A stretch of 64,000 nt of DNA, from positions 73,257-137,256 of the forward strand of contig JBKUOG010000005.1 in NCBI GenBank assembly GCA_046957575.1, in the 5' to 3' direction. How positions within the stretch are numbered: position 1 is the first letter of the stretch; every line of letters begins with the position of its first letter. Of the stretch, positions 50,953 to 59,084 are shown in pieces. The stretch comes from UMGS1370 sp046957575 (GTDB taxonomy: Bacteria > Bacillota > Clostridia > Lachnospirales > Lachnospiraceae). A program made the position numbers and the translations under genes. The notes under the pieces are model-generated. The model made no database searches. It saw only the letters and a list, made by a program, of their open reading frames with translations, and had not been told where the DNA came from.

Positions 50953-51029
50953 AAATAATTTCTATTCCGTCGTCTTTCCTCTTGTCATCTAGTTTTTAAT
51001 ACTATATAATAGAGCAAAGAGGTGACACC

Positions 51030-51647
51030 ATGAGCAAAACAAATGAAGAGCGTTTAAATGACCTGTTTGCCCGACTGGATTCTCTGTCCTATATCAAGCC
51101 TGATTCGATTCCGGATATTCCCTTATATATGGATCAGGTGACTACCTTTATGGACGAGCATCTCGGCCAGACCAAGCGGTACCCGGAAGATAAGGTTTTA
51201 ACGAAAACCATGATTAACAATTATGCCAAAAATAACCTTCTGCCTCCTCCGATTAAAAAGAAGTATTCCAAAGAGCACATGCTAATGCTGATTTTTATCT
51301 ATTACTTTAAGAATCTTCTGTCTTTTCACGATATCGAGGAGCTGTTTCGGCCGATTTTGGGAAAACATTTCAGCAAAGAGTCCGGACTGTCCTTAGAGCG
51401 GATTTATAATGAAGTATTTTCCCTGGAGGATGGACAATTAAAAAATCTCAAGGCAGATGTGGCAGAAAAATTTCTCCAGGCAAACCAGACCTTTTCGGAT
51501 GCGCCGGATACTGACAGGGAATATCTCCAGTTATTTTCTTTTATCTGTGAACTTTCTTTTGATGTTTATCTGAAAAACCAGATGATTGAAAGACTGATTG
51601 ACGGGCTTAGAGACGGTCAGGAAACAGGAACTAAAAAGAAACGGTAA
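51030..51647 (+). CDS. DUF1836 protein
   Basis: A 205-residue protein matching DUF1836: NDLFARLDSLSYIKPDSIPDIPLYMDQVTTFM, TKTMINNYAKNNLLPPPIKKKYSKEHMLMLIFIYYFKN. The KTMINNYAKNNLLPPP block looks like a MerR-type helix-turn-helix, so DNA binding is plausible. No partner gene is evident. Start: ATG after AGAGGTG. Confidence 0.8.
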   Translation: MSKTNEERLNDLFARLDSLSYIKPDSIPDIPLYMDQVTTFMDEHLGQTKRYPEDKVLTKTMINNYAKNNLLPPPIKKKYSKEHMLMLIFIYYFKNLLSFHDIEELFRPILGKHFSKESGLSLERIYNEVFSLEDGQLKNLKADVAEKFLQANQTFSDAPDTDREYLQLFSFICELSFDVYLKNQMIERLIDGLRDGQETGTKKKR

Positions 51648-51663
51648 CAGGTAATGTGAAAAA

Positions 51664-51706
51664 GGATGCTGAAAAATTATCTTTTTCCATAATTTTCAGC
51701 ATCCTC
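51664..51706. terminator. bidirectional terminator
   Basis: AGGATGCTGAAAA and TTTTCAGCATCCT arms (51666-51706) separate the convergent DUF1836 and YerC-like genes; T-rich flanks occur on both strands. Confidence 0.8.
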
Positions 51707-51720
51707 TTTGTACCTGCTAA

Positions 51721-52026
51721 TCACTCTTCGCCAGAATCCTGCTCTTCCAGTCTGGCAAAGACCATGTCATATCCATCATTTCCATAGTTCAGAGAGCGGT
51801 TTACCCGACTGATTGTGGCTGTGGAAGCCCCTGTCTTTTCTGCAATTTCCAGATATGTCTTACCCTCCCGCAGCATCTTTGCTACCTCATAGCGCTGGGA
51901 CAGGGAAAGCAGTTCGTTAATCGTACACACATCCTCAAAAAATGTGTAACACTCTTCTGGTGACTTTAAAGTCAAAATTGCCTGAAAGAGATGATTGACT
52001 GCATCTGTCCTGAGTTTTTTATTCAT
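51721..52026 (-). CDS. YerC/YecD-type TrpR-like regulator
   Basis: 101 residues with the Trp-repressor fold: CTINELLSLSQRYEVAKMLREGKTYLEIAEKTGASTATISRVNRSLNYG, the helix-turn-helix being the last part. The family is widespread in Firmicutes and its targets are poorly known. Start: ATG after AAGGGG. Confidence 0.9.
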   Translation of the reverse strand: MNKKLRTDAVNHLFQAILTLKSPEECYTFFEDVCTINELLSLSQRYEVAKMLREGKTYLEIAEKTGASTATISRVNRSLNYGNDGYDMVFARLEEQDSGEE

Positions 52027-52106
52027 GCATGAACGCCCCTTTTTGACTTTGCTTTTAGTACAATGTTATTTTAACATACTAAAGTTTCAAAGTCCACAGT
52101 TTCAAC

Positions 52107-52919
52107 TTAAGAAAGCAAAAATTTTTCTACTGCCAGGGCTACTCCGTCTTCATTGTTGGATGCAGTAATATAATTCGCTGCTTTTCTCACAGAAAGAACT
52201 GCGTTTTCCATGGCAACTCCAAGACCAGCATACTGTATCATAGTCAAATCATTATATCCATCCCCGCAGGCAATCATTTCTTCTCTGGAAATCCCTAAAA
52301 GTTCCAGCAAAACTGCCAGCCGCTGAGCCTTATCTATTCCCTTTGGGAGAATTTCCAGAAAAAACGGTTCGGATCGGTATACAGAAAAATCTCTTCCCAG
52401 AGCAGCCTTTACAAGCGGTTCTACCGTTGCCAGATATCCTTCATCATCCACCATAAGAAATTTGGGGACCGTAAGGTCTGCTACGTATTCTTCCATGTTT
52501 TCCAGTTCCCGAATCTTAAGACCGTTAATCTTTGCCTCCAATTCTACATAAGGATCCTCTTTCTTCAATGTGAGTATCGTATCATTTTCATAGGTCAGAA
52601 TGTTTACCTGATGCTCCCTGGCCAGTCCCATAATGGTCCGGTTCATGTGCTGCGGCAGCAAAATAGAGGATACTGACTGTCCAGTACGGCAGTCGATGAT
52701 CATTCCTCCATTAAAAGCCAGGATATAACCGCCATATTGTTTTAATTTTAGTTCCTCTGCCAGATGCACGATCCCCTGGGTGGGACGGCCGGAGGCCAGA
52801 ACCACGATTATTCCGCGTTTCTGTGCCTCCATCAAAGCTTCTTTTGTTCTGGGCGTAATTTTCTTCTCCCGGTTTGTTAATGTGCCGTCTAAGTCCAGCA
52901 CAATCATTTTGTAATTCAT
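52107..52919 (-). CDS. Cof-type HAD phosphatase
   Basis: 270 residues: motif I VLDLDGTLTNREK, motif II VLASGRP, the C2B cap, motif III Lys in ILPKGIDKA, and motif IV ACGDGYNDLTMIQYAG. These enzymes dephosphorylate sugar phosphates or flavin mononucleotide in the cytoplasm; the substrate cannot be told. Start: ATG after ATGGAGAAG. Confidence 0.9.
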   Translation of the reverse strand: MNYKMIVLDLDGTLTNREKKITPRTKEALMEAQKRGIIVVLASGRPTQGIVHLAEELKLKQYGGYILAFNGGMIIDCRTGQSVSSILLPQHMNRTIMGLAREHQVNILTYENDTILTLKKEDPYVELEAKINGLKIRELENMEEYVADLTVPKFLMVDDEGYLATVEPLVKAALGRDFSVYRSEPFFLEILPKGIDKAQRLAVLLELLGISREEMIACGDGYNDLTMIQYAGLGVAMENAVLSVRKAANYITASNNEDGVALAVEKFLLS

Positions 52920-52942
52920 GACTTCTCCATGCTGATTTTTCT

Positions 52943-55237
52943 CTATTTGCTCTGTCGGTTCCGGTTGTAATTAATCAGACATCCAGCCTTTACAATTTCC
53001 CGCTCTTCTGCTGTCATATCTGCAATATAAAGCTGAATTTCTTTAATACTGTTTCCAATCACATAGGCTGTAATATTCTGCAGATCTCCGTCCAGTGCTT
53101 TCCTGATTCCGGGAATATAGATGTAGTCCCCTACTTCAAATTCCGGATCTGCCTCCATCTGGAAGGGCAGCATGCCCCAGTTCATTACATTGGAGCGGTA
53201 ACGTTTGGTGGCATATTCTCTGCAGATATTGGCAAGACCGCCGATGACTCTCTGGCAGCTGGCCGCCTGCTCTCTGGCAGATCCGTCTCCCGGCTTTACT
53301 GCATAAACCATGCTTCCAATCTCCGTATCCATAGCCTGTATTGCTTCATTTCCCGGAATGGCGCGGATCTTGTCAAATACAGTCTTTAGTTCTTTGTCCA
53401 GTGTTATCGGATCGGTTCCGGACACCCTGGCTTTTTCCAATTTGTCTACTTCCTTCGTGCGGCCTACATACTCCGGATCTCTTCTGGACAAAGTAAACTC
53501 TGCCAGTCCCAGAGGATTGGAACGGTAAGAGGATGTCTCACCAGAAGGAATCAGTTCGTCTGTAGTCGTAACTGCATCCATAATCTTGGAGCAGACTTTT
53601 ACCACAATGTTGTCTGCCAGAGGACTCATTTCAGGCCAGTCCTTAATATTGGGACCATAAATTAACTCTGCCTGCTGATCCCCTTTTTCAAATCCGAAGT
53701 ATACTCTGTGGTCGTAAGAAGTCCGGTCAAATTCATATGCCGGAACCTTTCCAAAGCACTCCATTCCTTCTGCTGAAGTTAAAATTCCTCCATTGGCAGC
53801 AGTAGCTGCAATGGAGCGGGCATCCATAAGGGCGACTGCCGCCATTTGCCCATTGCCTGGTTTGGAACCCTCTCTATTGGGGAAGTTTCTGGTAGTATGG
53901 CGGATGCTCAGGCCATTGTTGCAGGGCGTATCACCAGCGCCAAAACATGGGCCGCAGAATGCAGTACGGATAATGGCGCCTGCTGCCATTAAATCAGACA
54001 CTGCTCCCTTTTTCACCAGATCTGCAAATACCGGCTGAGAGGACGGATACACTGCCAGAGAAAACTCATCGCAGCCGCAGTTCTTTCCTCTTAACGCATT
54101 GGCTGCTTCAATTACATTGGTATAGTTGCCGCCTGCACATCCGGCGATAATTCCCTGCTGAACCAGAAGTTTTCCGTCCTTAATCTTATCTGTAAGGGTA
54201 AAAGAAGCCTTTCCTCCGCCTATCTGCTGTGCACTCTTTTCCACTTCCCGCAAAATATCAGAAAGATTTGCGTTTAATTCGTCAATCTCATATGCATTGC
54301 TGGGATGGAACGGGAGAGCAATCATAGGTTTAATGGTGCTTAAATCCACATAAACACAACCGTCATAGTAGGCCACTTCTGCCGGATTCAGTTCTTTATA
54401 ATCTTCTCCCCGTCCATGCATGGTCAAGTAAGCTTTGGTATCCTCATCGGTTTTCCATATGGAACTTAGACAGGTGGTCTCTGTGGTCATAACATCTACG
54501 CCGTTTCTGAAATCAGTGTCCATAGAGGCAATACCAGGACCTACAAATTCCATTACTTTATTCTTTACATATCCGCTCTTAAATACAGCTTTGATGATTG
54601 CAAGGGCAATGTCCTGCGGACCTACGCCGACATTTGGCCTTCCGTCCAGATAAATAGCAACAACTCCTGGATAGGCCACATCATATGTATCTTTAAGAAG
54701 CTGTTTTACCAGTTCTCCGCCGCCTTCTCCCACTGCCATGGTTCCCAAGGCTCCATAACGAGTGTGGCTGTCGGATCCTAAAATCATCTTGCCGCAGCCT
54801 GCCATCATTTCTCTCATATACTGATGGATTACCGCGATGTGAGGAGGAACATAAATACCGCCGTATTTTTTTGCAGCAGAAAGGCCAAACATATGATCAT
54901 CTTCATTAATCGTACCGCCCACAGCACACAGTGTATTATGGCAGTTGGTCAGTACATAGGGGATGGGGAATGTCTCCATGCCGGATGCTTTTGCTGTCTG
55001 GACGATTCCTACAAATGTAATGTCATGGGATGCCATGGCGTCAAAACGCAGCTTTAAATGTTCCATGTCATCCGCCGTATTATGAGCTTTTAAAATTGAG
55101 TAAGCAATGGTCCCCTTTTTTGCTTCTTGTTTATACGCGGCTTTTCCGGTCATTGCTTCTACTTTCGCTGCATCTGACTCCGGAATCAGAGTCGTGCCGT
55201 TTACCAGATACGCACCGCCGTCATATAATGAAATCAT
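52943..55237 (-). CDS. aconitase-family hydratase (YbhJ-like)
   Basis: 764 residues. Aconitase-superfamily blocks include GSDSHTRYGALGTMAVGEGGGE, TTETTCLSS, QQGIIAGCAGGNYTN and FCGPCFGAGDTPCNN, with Cys residues for a 4Fe-4S cluster. The swivel domain is at the C-terminus (YATKRYRSNVMNWGMLPF). The length and text fit the YbhJ-like hydratase branch rather than aconitase A or B. The substrate is not established. Start: ATG after AGGAGGAA. Confidence 0.88.
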   Translation of the reverse strand: MISLYDGGAYLVNGTTLIPESDAAKVEAMTGKAAYKQEAKKGTIAYSILKAHNTADDMEHLKLRFDAMASHDITFVGIVQTAKASGMETFPIPYVLTNCHNTLCAVGGTINEDDHMFGLSAAKKYGGIYVPPHIAVIHQYMREMMAGCGKMILGSDSHTRYGALGTMAVGEGGGELVKQLLKDTYDVAYPGVVAIYLDGRPNVGVGPQDIALAIIKAVFKSGYVKNKVMEFVGPGIASMDTDFRNGVDVMTTETTCLSSIWKTDEDTKAYLTMHGRGEDYKELNPAEVAYYDGCVYVDLSTIKPMIALPFHPSNAYEIDELNANLSDILREVEKSAQQIGGGKASFTLTDKIKDGKLLVQQGIIAGCAGGNYTNVIEAANALRGKNCGCDEFSLAVYPSSQPVFADLVKKGAVSDLMAAGAIIRTAFCGPCFGAGDTPCNNGLSIRHTTRNFPNREGSKPGNGQMAAVALMDARSIAATAANGGILTSAEGMECFGKVPAYEFDRTSYDHRVYFGFEKGDQQAELIYGPNIKDWPEMSPLADNIVVKVCSKIMDAVTTTDELIPSGETSSYRSNPLGLAEFTLSRRDPEYVGRTKEVDKLEKARVSGTDPITLDKELKTVFDKIRAIPGNEAIQAMDTEIGSMVYAVKPGDGSAREQAASCQRVIGGLANICREYATKRYRSNVMNWGMLPFQMEADPEFEVGDYIYIPGIRKALDGDLQNITAYVIGNSIKEIQLYIADMTAEEREIVKAGCLINYNRNRQSK

Positions 55238-55417
55238 ATCCTATTCCTCCTCTTGGTCTTCTCTGTCTGCAAAACAATGCAGATGAATGTCTGCTTACAT
55301 TTAACCCCAACATCATACCATTAATAGCGCCACATTACAAGTGTGACGGCATTGGAACCTGTTATCTTTTCCGGCATAAGATAAACTAGATCACTGACCT
55401 TCTGGAGGTTTGTCAAA

Positions 55418-56443
55418 ATGTTTCTTCGCTCCGTCTTTCATAAAACGTTTGCCGTCTGTTCTGCTGTAACCAGCCTGGCTCTTTTTCTTACTGCCTGTTC
55501 CCCAAAAACTTCTCCTGAACACGCCGGTCAATCCACTCCCATCACCTTAAGTGAAGTCGCTCATTCCATCTTTTATGCTCCTCAATATGCAGCTATTGAA
55601 CTGGGATATTTTAAAGATGAAGGCATTGATCTGACTCTGGTAAACGGGGCCGGGGCTGACAAAGTTATGAGCGCTCTCATATCCGGCGATGCAGATATCG
55701 GCTTTATGGGTTCAGAAGCCAGCATTTACACCTATGCCAACGGCGCAGAAGACTACGCTGTAAACTTTGCCCAGTTAACGCAGCGGGCCGGAAATTTCCT
55801 GGTTGCAAGAGAGCCGGATCCTGACTTTTCCTGGGAAAAATTGTCCGGCGCATCAGTTCTTGGAGGAAGGGCTGGCGGTATGCCGCAAATGGTATTTGAG
55901 TTTATTTTAAAGAAACATAATCTGGATCCAGCCACCGATCTCTCAATTGACCAGAGCATCAGCTTTGGCCTGACTGCTGCCGCCTTTCCTTCCAGTTCTG
56001 CTGACTATACTGTAGAATTCGAGCCATTTGCCACAGCCCTGGAAAAAGAGGGAACCGGTTATGTAGTCGCTTCCCTTGGAACCGAATCCGGTTATGTACC
56101 CTATACTGCCTACTGCGCGAAAAAAAGTTTTTTGGAAAATCATCCGGAAGTCATCCAGTCTTTTACCAATGCTATCCAGAAAGGATTGGATTATGTAAAC
56201 TCTCACTCGGCTGAAGAAATCGCCAAAGTTATCCAGCCTCAGTTTCCAGATACCGATTTAGACAGTCTGACCACCATTGTTGGCCGCTATAAAGAACAAG
56301 ATACCTGGAAAAAAGATACTGTCTTTGAAAAAGAAAGCTTCGAGCTGCTGCAAAATATTCTGAAAGAAGCCAGTCAGCTTCCAGAGCGGGTTCCCTACGA
56401 AAACCTGGTAACTGCAGAATTTTCTAAAAAAGCAGCCCAATAA
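55418..56443 (+). CDS. NMT1/SsuA-type substrate-binding lipoprotein
   Basis: 341 residues with a lipoprotein signal (LALFLTACSPK) and a type 2 binding fold of the nitrate/sulfonate/pyrimidine group (FYAPQYAAIELGYFKDEGIDLTLVNG, SALISGDADIGFMGSEASIYTYANG). Ligands in this family include sulfonates and thiamine pyrimidine precursors; which one applies is not readable. No permease or ATPase gene adjoins it, and the next gene is a truncated regulator, so the transporter unit seems broken or scattered. Start: ATG after GGAGG. Confidence 0.85.
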   Translation: MFLRSVFHKTFAVCSAVTSLALFLTACSPKTSPEHAGQSTPITLSEVAHSIFYAPQYAAIELGYFKDEGIDLTLVNGAGADKVMSALISGDADIGFMGSEASIYTYANGAEDYAVNFAQLTQRAGNFLVAREPDPDFSWEKLSGASVLGGRAGGMPQMVFEFILKKHNLDPATDLSIDQSISFGLTAAAFPSSSADYTVEFEPFATALEKEGTGYVVASLGTESGYVPYTAYCAKKSFLENHPEVIQSFTNAIQKGLDYVNSHSAEEIAKVIQPQFPDTDLDSLTTIVGRYKEQDTWKKDTVFEKESFELLQNILKEASQLPERVPYENLVTAEFSKKAAQ

Positions 56444-56487
56444 TGCAGAAACAGCTCACAGCGTCTTTCCTCTGATGCTGTGGGCTG

Positions 56488-56751
56488 TCATGTCACTACG
56501 GACTGTCTTTTAAAGTATTGCCAGTTCTTTATTTCCTCTTTCACAGATGCTATATCCTGGCTTAGTTTTCTGCACGCTTCCTCTAAATCGCCTGTTCGGA
56601 TGCTGTTTACAATTTCCTTATGGCACTGATTATTCGTCTCGTTTGACTTCTGCCAGGCTGTATGAAAATATTGTGCAATGTATCTGGAACTTTGTTTTAA
56701 ATTTTTCTGAAGTTCCTGATATCCATAGGCATTGTGGTTTAATTCATACAA
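56488..56751 (-). pseudogene. GntR-type regulator, C-terminal FCD fragment
   Basis: 87 residues resembling the last helices of an FCD ligand-binding domain (HKEIVNSIRTGDLEEACRKLSQDIASVKEEI). The DNA-binding N-terminus and most of FCD are missing. Upstream the frame runs directly into the structured element starting at about 56752 and meets a stop (TAG) within it, so insertion of that element probably removed the front part. Confidence 0.6.
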
Positions 56752-56896
56752 TATGAACTACCCATTGTCTAAAACCAATGGGCTTCCTGCTTCTCAGACC
56801 TCGTGTCTTTGCCTCGGTTGACTCAAAGCAGACGTTCACTGAAGGTCGTTCGCCCTACTATCTGCACAGGCATTAATTCGGGCAGTCCCTGCCCTA
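56752..56896 (+). ncRNA. omega-RNA/HEARO-like element, copy 1
   Basis: It starts TGAACTACCCATTG with the complement CAATGGGCTTC making a hairpin, then a GCTTC/GACCTC region, CCCTACTATCTGCACAGGC, ATTCGGGCAG and CCTGCCC. This layout matches the RNA ends of IS605/IscB-type elements (HEARO). The first and last parts recur at 63899-64000. No IscB or TnpB gene follows, so this is an isolated remnant or a non-autonomous copy. Identification is from memory of the RNA family. Confidence 0.55.
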
Positions 56897-56979
56897 TATA
56901 TTTTTCTTTATGCTATTTGCTTTAATTTTACAGGCGACTTGTCGATCCGCAAATTACACAGCCGCGTCACTGTGCGCTT

Positions 56980-57537
56980 CTATCCTAAAATTTTACTTCC
57001 CCAACTCCATAACATCGGAAAAATCCAGCATTCCGCAGCTACCCCTGCTATGCACAGCATAAGCAGACAGAATACTAAAAATAATTTAGGAGAAGTCCCA
57101 TCCTTTTTAGCAAAAGCTGCCAGGCCAAACCAGACCAGACCATAAAATAAACTGTGGGGCAGCACGCTGAGCAGAAAATAAAGCAGTCCTGTCAGTCCCT
57201 TCTGCCAGGTAAAAACAGACAGAGTCACCCCCATTGTCAGTCCGGCATAGGCAAAGATTCCCAAAAAACATGGCATTCCGTAAGGAGTCATTCCAATCAG
57301 CCATCCGATAAAAGCAGTCAAAATCCGCCTCCTAAGCAGATGCAGAAATAATCCAATATCTGCTGATACTGACTTGGAATCCATAAGTCCTGCTGCTCCT
57401 CCTGCTGAAAAAGGAAAGGCGCTTAATCCTGATTTTATTTCGCTGCTGGCCATATTTAACAAACTTGTACCTGCTATAATTCCAACCAGAAAACTGATTA
57501 AAAGTCCATCTCCATAAGATATCCGAATTTTTTTCAT
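56980..57537 (-). CDS. spoIIM: stage II sporulation protein M
   Basis: 185 residues with about five membrane segments, fitting SpoIIM/DUF95 (LISFLVGIIAGTSLLNM, FLHLLRRRILTAFIGWLIGMTPYG, FAYAGLTMGVTLSVFTW, LPHSLFYGLVWFGLAAF). SpoIIM works with SpoIID and SpoIIP in peptidoglycan remodelling during engulfment. ATG at 57537 has GGAGG 13 bases upstream; an earlier in-frame start is possible. Confidence 0.8.
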   Translation of the reverse strand: MKKIRISYGDGLLISFLVGIIAGTSLLNMASSEIKSGLSAFPFSAGGAAGLMDSKSVSADIGLFLHLLRRRILTAFIGWLIGMTPYGMPCFLGIFAYAGLTMGVTLSVFTWQKGLTGLLYFLLSVLPHSLFYGLVWFGLAAFAKKDGTSPKLFLVFCLLMLCIAGVAAECWIFPMLWSWGSKILG

Positions 57538-57593
57538 AGAGGTAAAACAGCCTCCCATCTTGTTTATCACAATCTATGCGGGAGGCCGTCTAC

Positions 57594-58163
57594 TTATCTC
57601 AGATTTCCGTACTTGGCTGCATAAGTCATAATCGCAGCCACCGTCTTTCCATCTGTCATCTTGCCAGAGTAAATAAGTTCCTGCAAATCTTTTAACTCCC
57701 ATTCTTCCAGTTCAATTTGTTCGTCCTCGTCCAAATGCTGTCTGGAAGGAATTAAATCTTTGGCCAGAAAAATATCAATATATTCATCACAAAATGCAAT
57801 AGTCGTGTTAATGCTCAAAAGATACTCCAGTTTTTCACACCGATATCCGGTCTCTTCTTCCAATTCCCGGTAAGCGCACTCAATCTTTGGTTCATCCGGC
57901 GCATCCAGTTTGCCTGCCGGTATCTCCAGTGTATACCGATCCAGAGCATTACGGTATTGGCGCACCATCAAAATCTTGCCGTCTGCGGTAACCGGTACAA
58001 CTGCTGCTGCGCCGTCATGATGAATAAAATCCCATTGAGCCTCATGACCATTGACCTCAACCGTATCCTCGTAAAATTTTAAAATCGTACCTGTATATTT
58101 CAGTTCTCTCTTTTTGCGGATAACAGGTACCGTTTCCCGTTTTCCCTTAACTTCTTTTCCCAT
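57594..58163 (-). CDS. Nudix hydrolase, ADP-ribose pyrophosphatase type
   Basis: 189 residues. The Nudix box is GKLDAPDEP with AYRELEEETGY; before it are ILMVRQYRNALDRYTLEIPAG, typical of NudF. It cleaves ADP-ribose to AMP and ribose-5-P. Start: ATG after AAGGAAGG. It lies 28 bases after proC in reading order is reversed, with proC upstream on the same strand. Confidence 0.92.
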   Translation of the reverse strand: MGKEVKGKRETVPVIRKKRELKYTGTILKFYEDTVEVNGHEAQWDFIHHDGAAAVVPVTADGKILMVRQYRNALDRYTLEIPAGKLDAPDEPKIECAYRELEEETGYRCEKLEYLLSINTTIAFCDEYIDIFLAKDLIPSRQHLDEDEQIELEEWELKDLQELIYSGKMTDGKTVAAIMTYAAKYGNLR

Positions 58164-58191
58164 AAATTCCTTCCTTTCTGCCGCAATAACA

Positions 58192-58989
58192 TTATTTCAG
58201 CCTGGCATTTTTTGCATAACTGGCATCGCAGGCCTTTATAACAGCACTTCTAAAACCATTTTCCTCTAATGCAGACACTCCTTCAATGGTAGTTCCTCCA
58301 GGAGAACAAACCATATCTTTTAGTTCCCCCGGATGCATCCCCATGTCCAGAACCATCCTGGCGCTTCCTAAAACTGCCTGCGCCGCCATCTCATAGGCAT
58401 CTTTCCTTGGCAGTCCATATTTTACTGCCCCATCTGCCAGCGCCTCAATAAACATATATACATATGCCGGAGAGCAGCCGCTTACACAGCCTACTGCATC
58501 AATCAGCCGTTCAGGTATCCACTTCATTTTTCCAAAAGAATTAAAGATTTTTTCTATCTCCAGCCGTTCCTGCTCTGTAAACTGGCTGTCATCTGCACAG
58601 ACTCCGCTCATCCCTTCTCCCACCAGTGCCGGAGTATTGGGCATGGCGCGGACAATCCGTTTGTCTGCCCCCAGCTTTTCTTTTAAGTATTGAATATCAA
58701 TTCCTGCAGCAATAGAAATGATAATATGTTCCCTGCTTATGGCCGAAGCCAGATCCCCCAGAACCTGATCCATATACTGGGGTTTTACAGCCAAAACCAG
58801 ATATTTTGATTTTGCCGCACAATCGTTTCCATCTGCTGCAGCCAAAACGCCAGTCTGCTCTTCTATCCACAAAACCCGTTCTTTATTGATTTCAAAAAAT
58901 GTCATTTCCTCCTTCGGAATATGCGCCAGCAGTCCCTTTAAAATCGCATATCCCATGTTCCCCATTCCGATAAATCCAACGTTTGCCAT
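58192..58989 (-). CDS. proC: pyrroline-5-carboxylate reductase
   Basis: 265 residues: Rossmann start ANVGFIGMGNMGYAILKGLL, AVKPQYMDQVL, RAMPNTPALVGEGM, and the catalytic C-terminal block VSGCSPAYVYMFIEALADGAVKYGLPR with SPGGTTIEGVSALEENG. It makes proline. ATG at 58989 follows AAAGGAGAG; the longer frame has no site and overlaps the terminator. Confidence 0.95.
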   Translation of the reverse strand: MANVGFIGMGNMGYAILKGLLAHIPKEEMTFFEINKERVLWIEEQTGVLAAADGNDCAAKSKYLVLAVKPQYMDQVLGDLASAISREHIIISIAAGIDIQYLKEKLGADKRIVRAMPNTPALVGEGMSGVCADDSQFTEQERLEIEKIFNSFGKMKWIPERLIDAVGCVSGCSPAYVYMFIEALADGAVKYGLPRKDAYEMAAQAVLGSARMVLDMGMHPGELKDMVCSPGGTTIEGVSALEENGFRSAVIKACDASYAKNARLK

Positions 58990-59008
58990 AATCTCTCCTT
59001 TTGCTCTG

Positions 59009-59060
59009 TAAAGAAAAAAGCGTCCGGACGCACCACATGAATGGGGCATCCAAACGCCTT
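59009..59060 (-). terminator. Rho-independent terminator after rny
   Basis: On the minus strand GCGTTTGGATGC pairs with GCGTCCGGACGC using some G-U pairs, followed by TTTTTT. Confidence 0.75.
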
Positions 59061-59084
59061 TGTCATTTTCCAAGGTCTTAAAGC

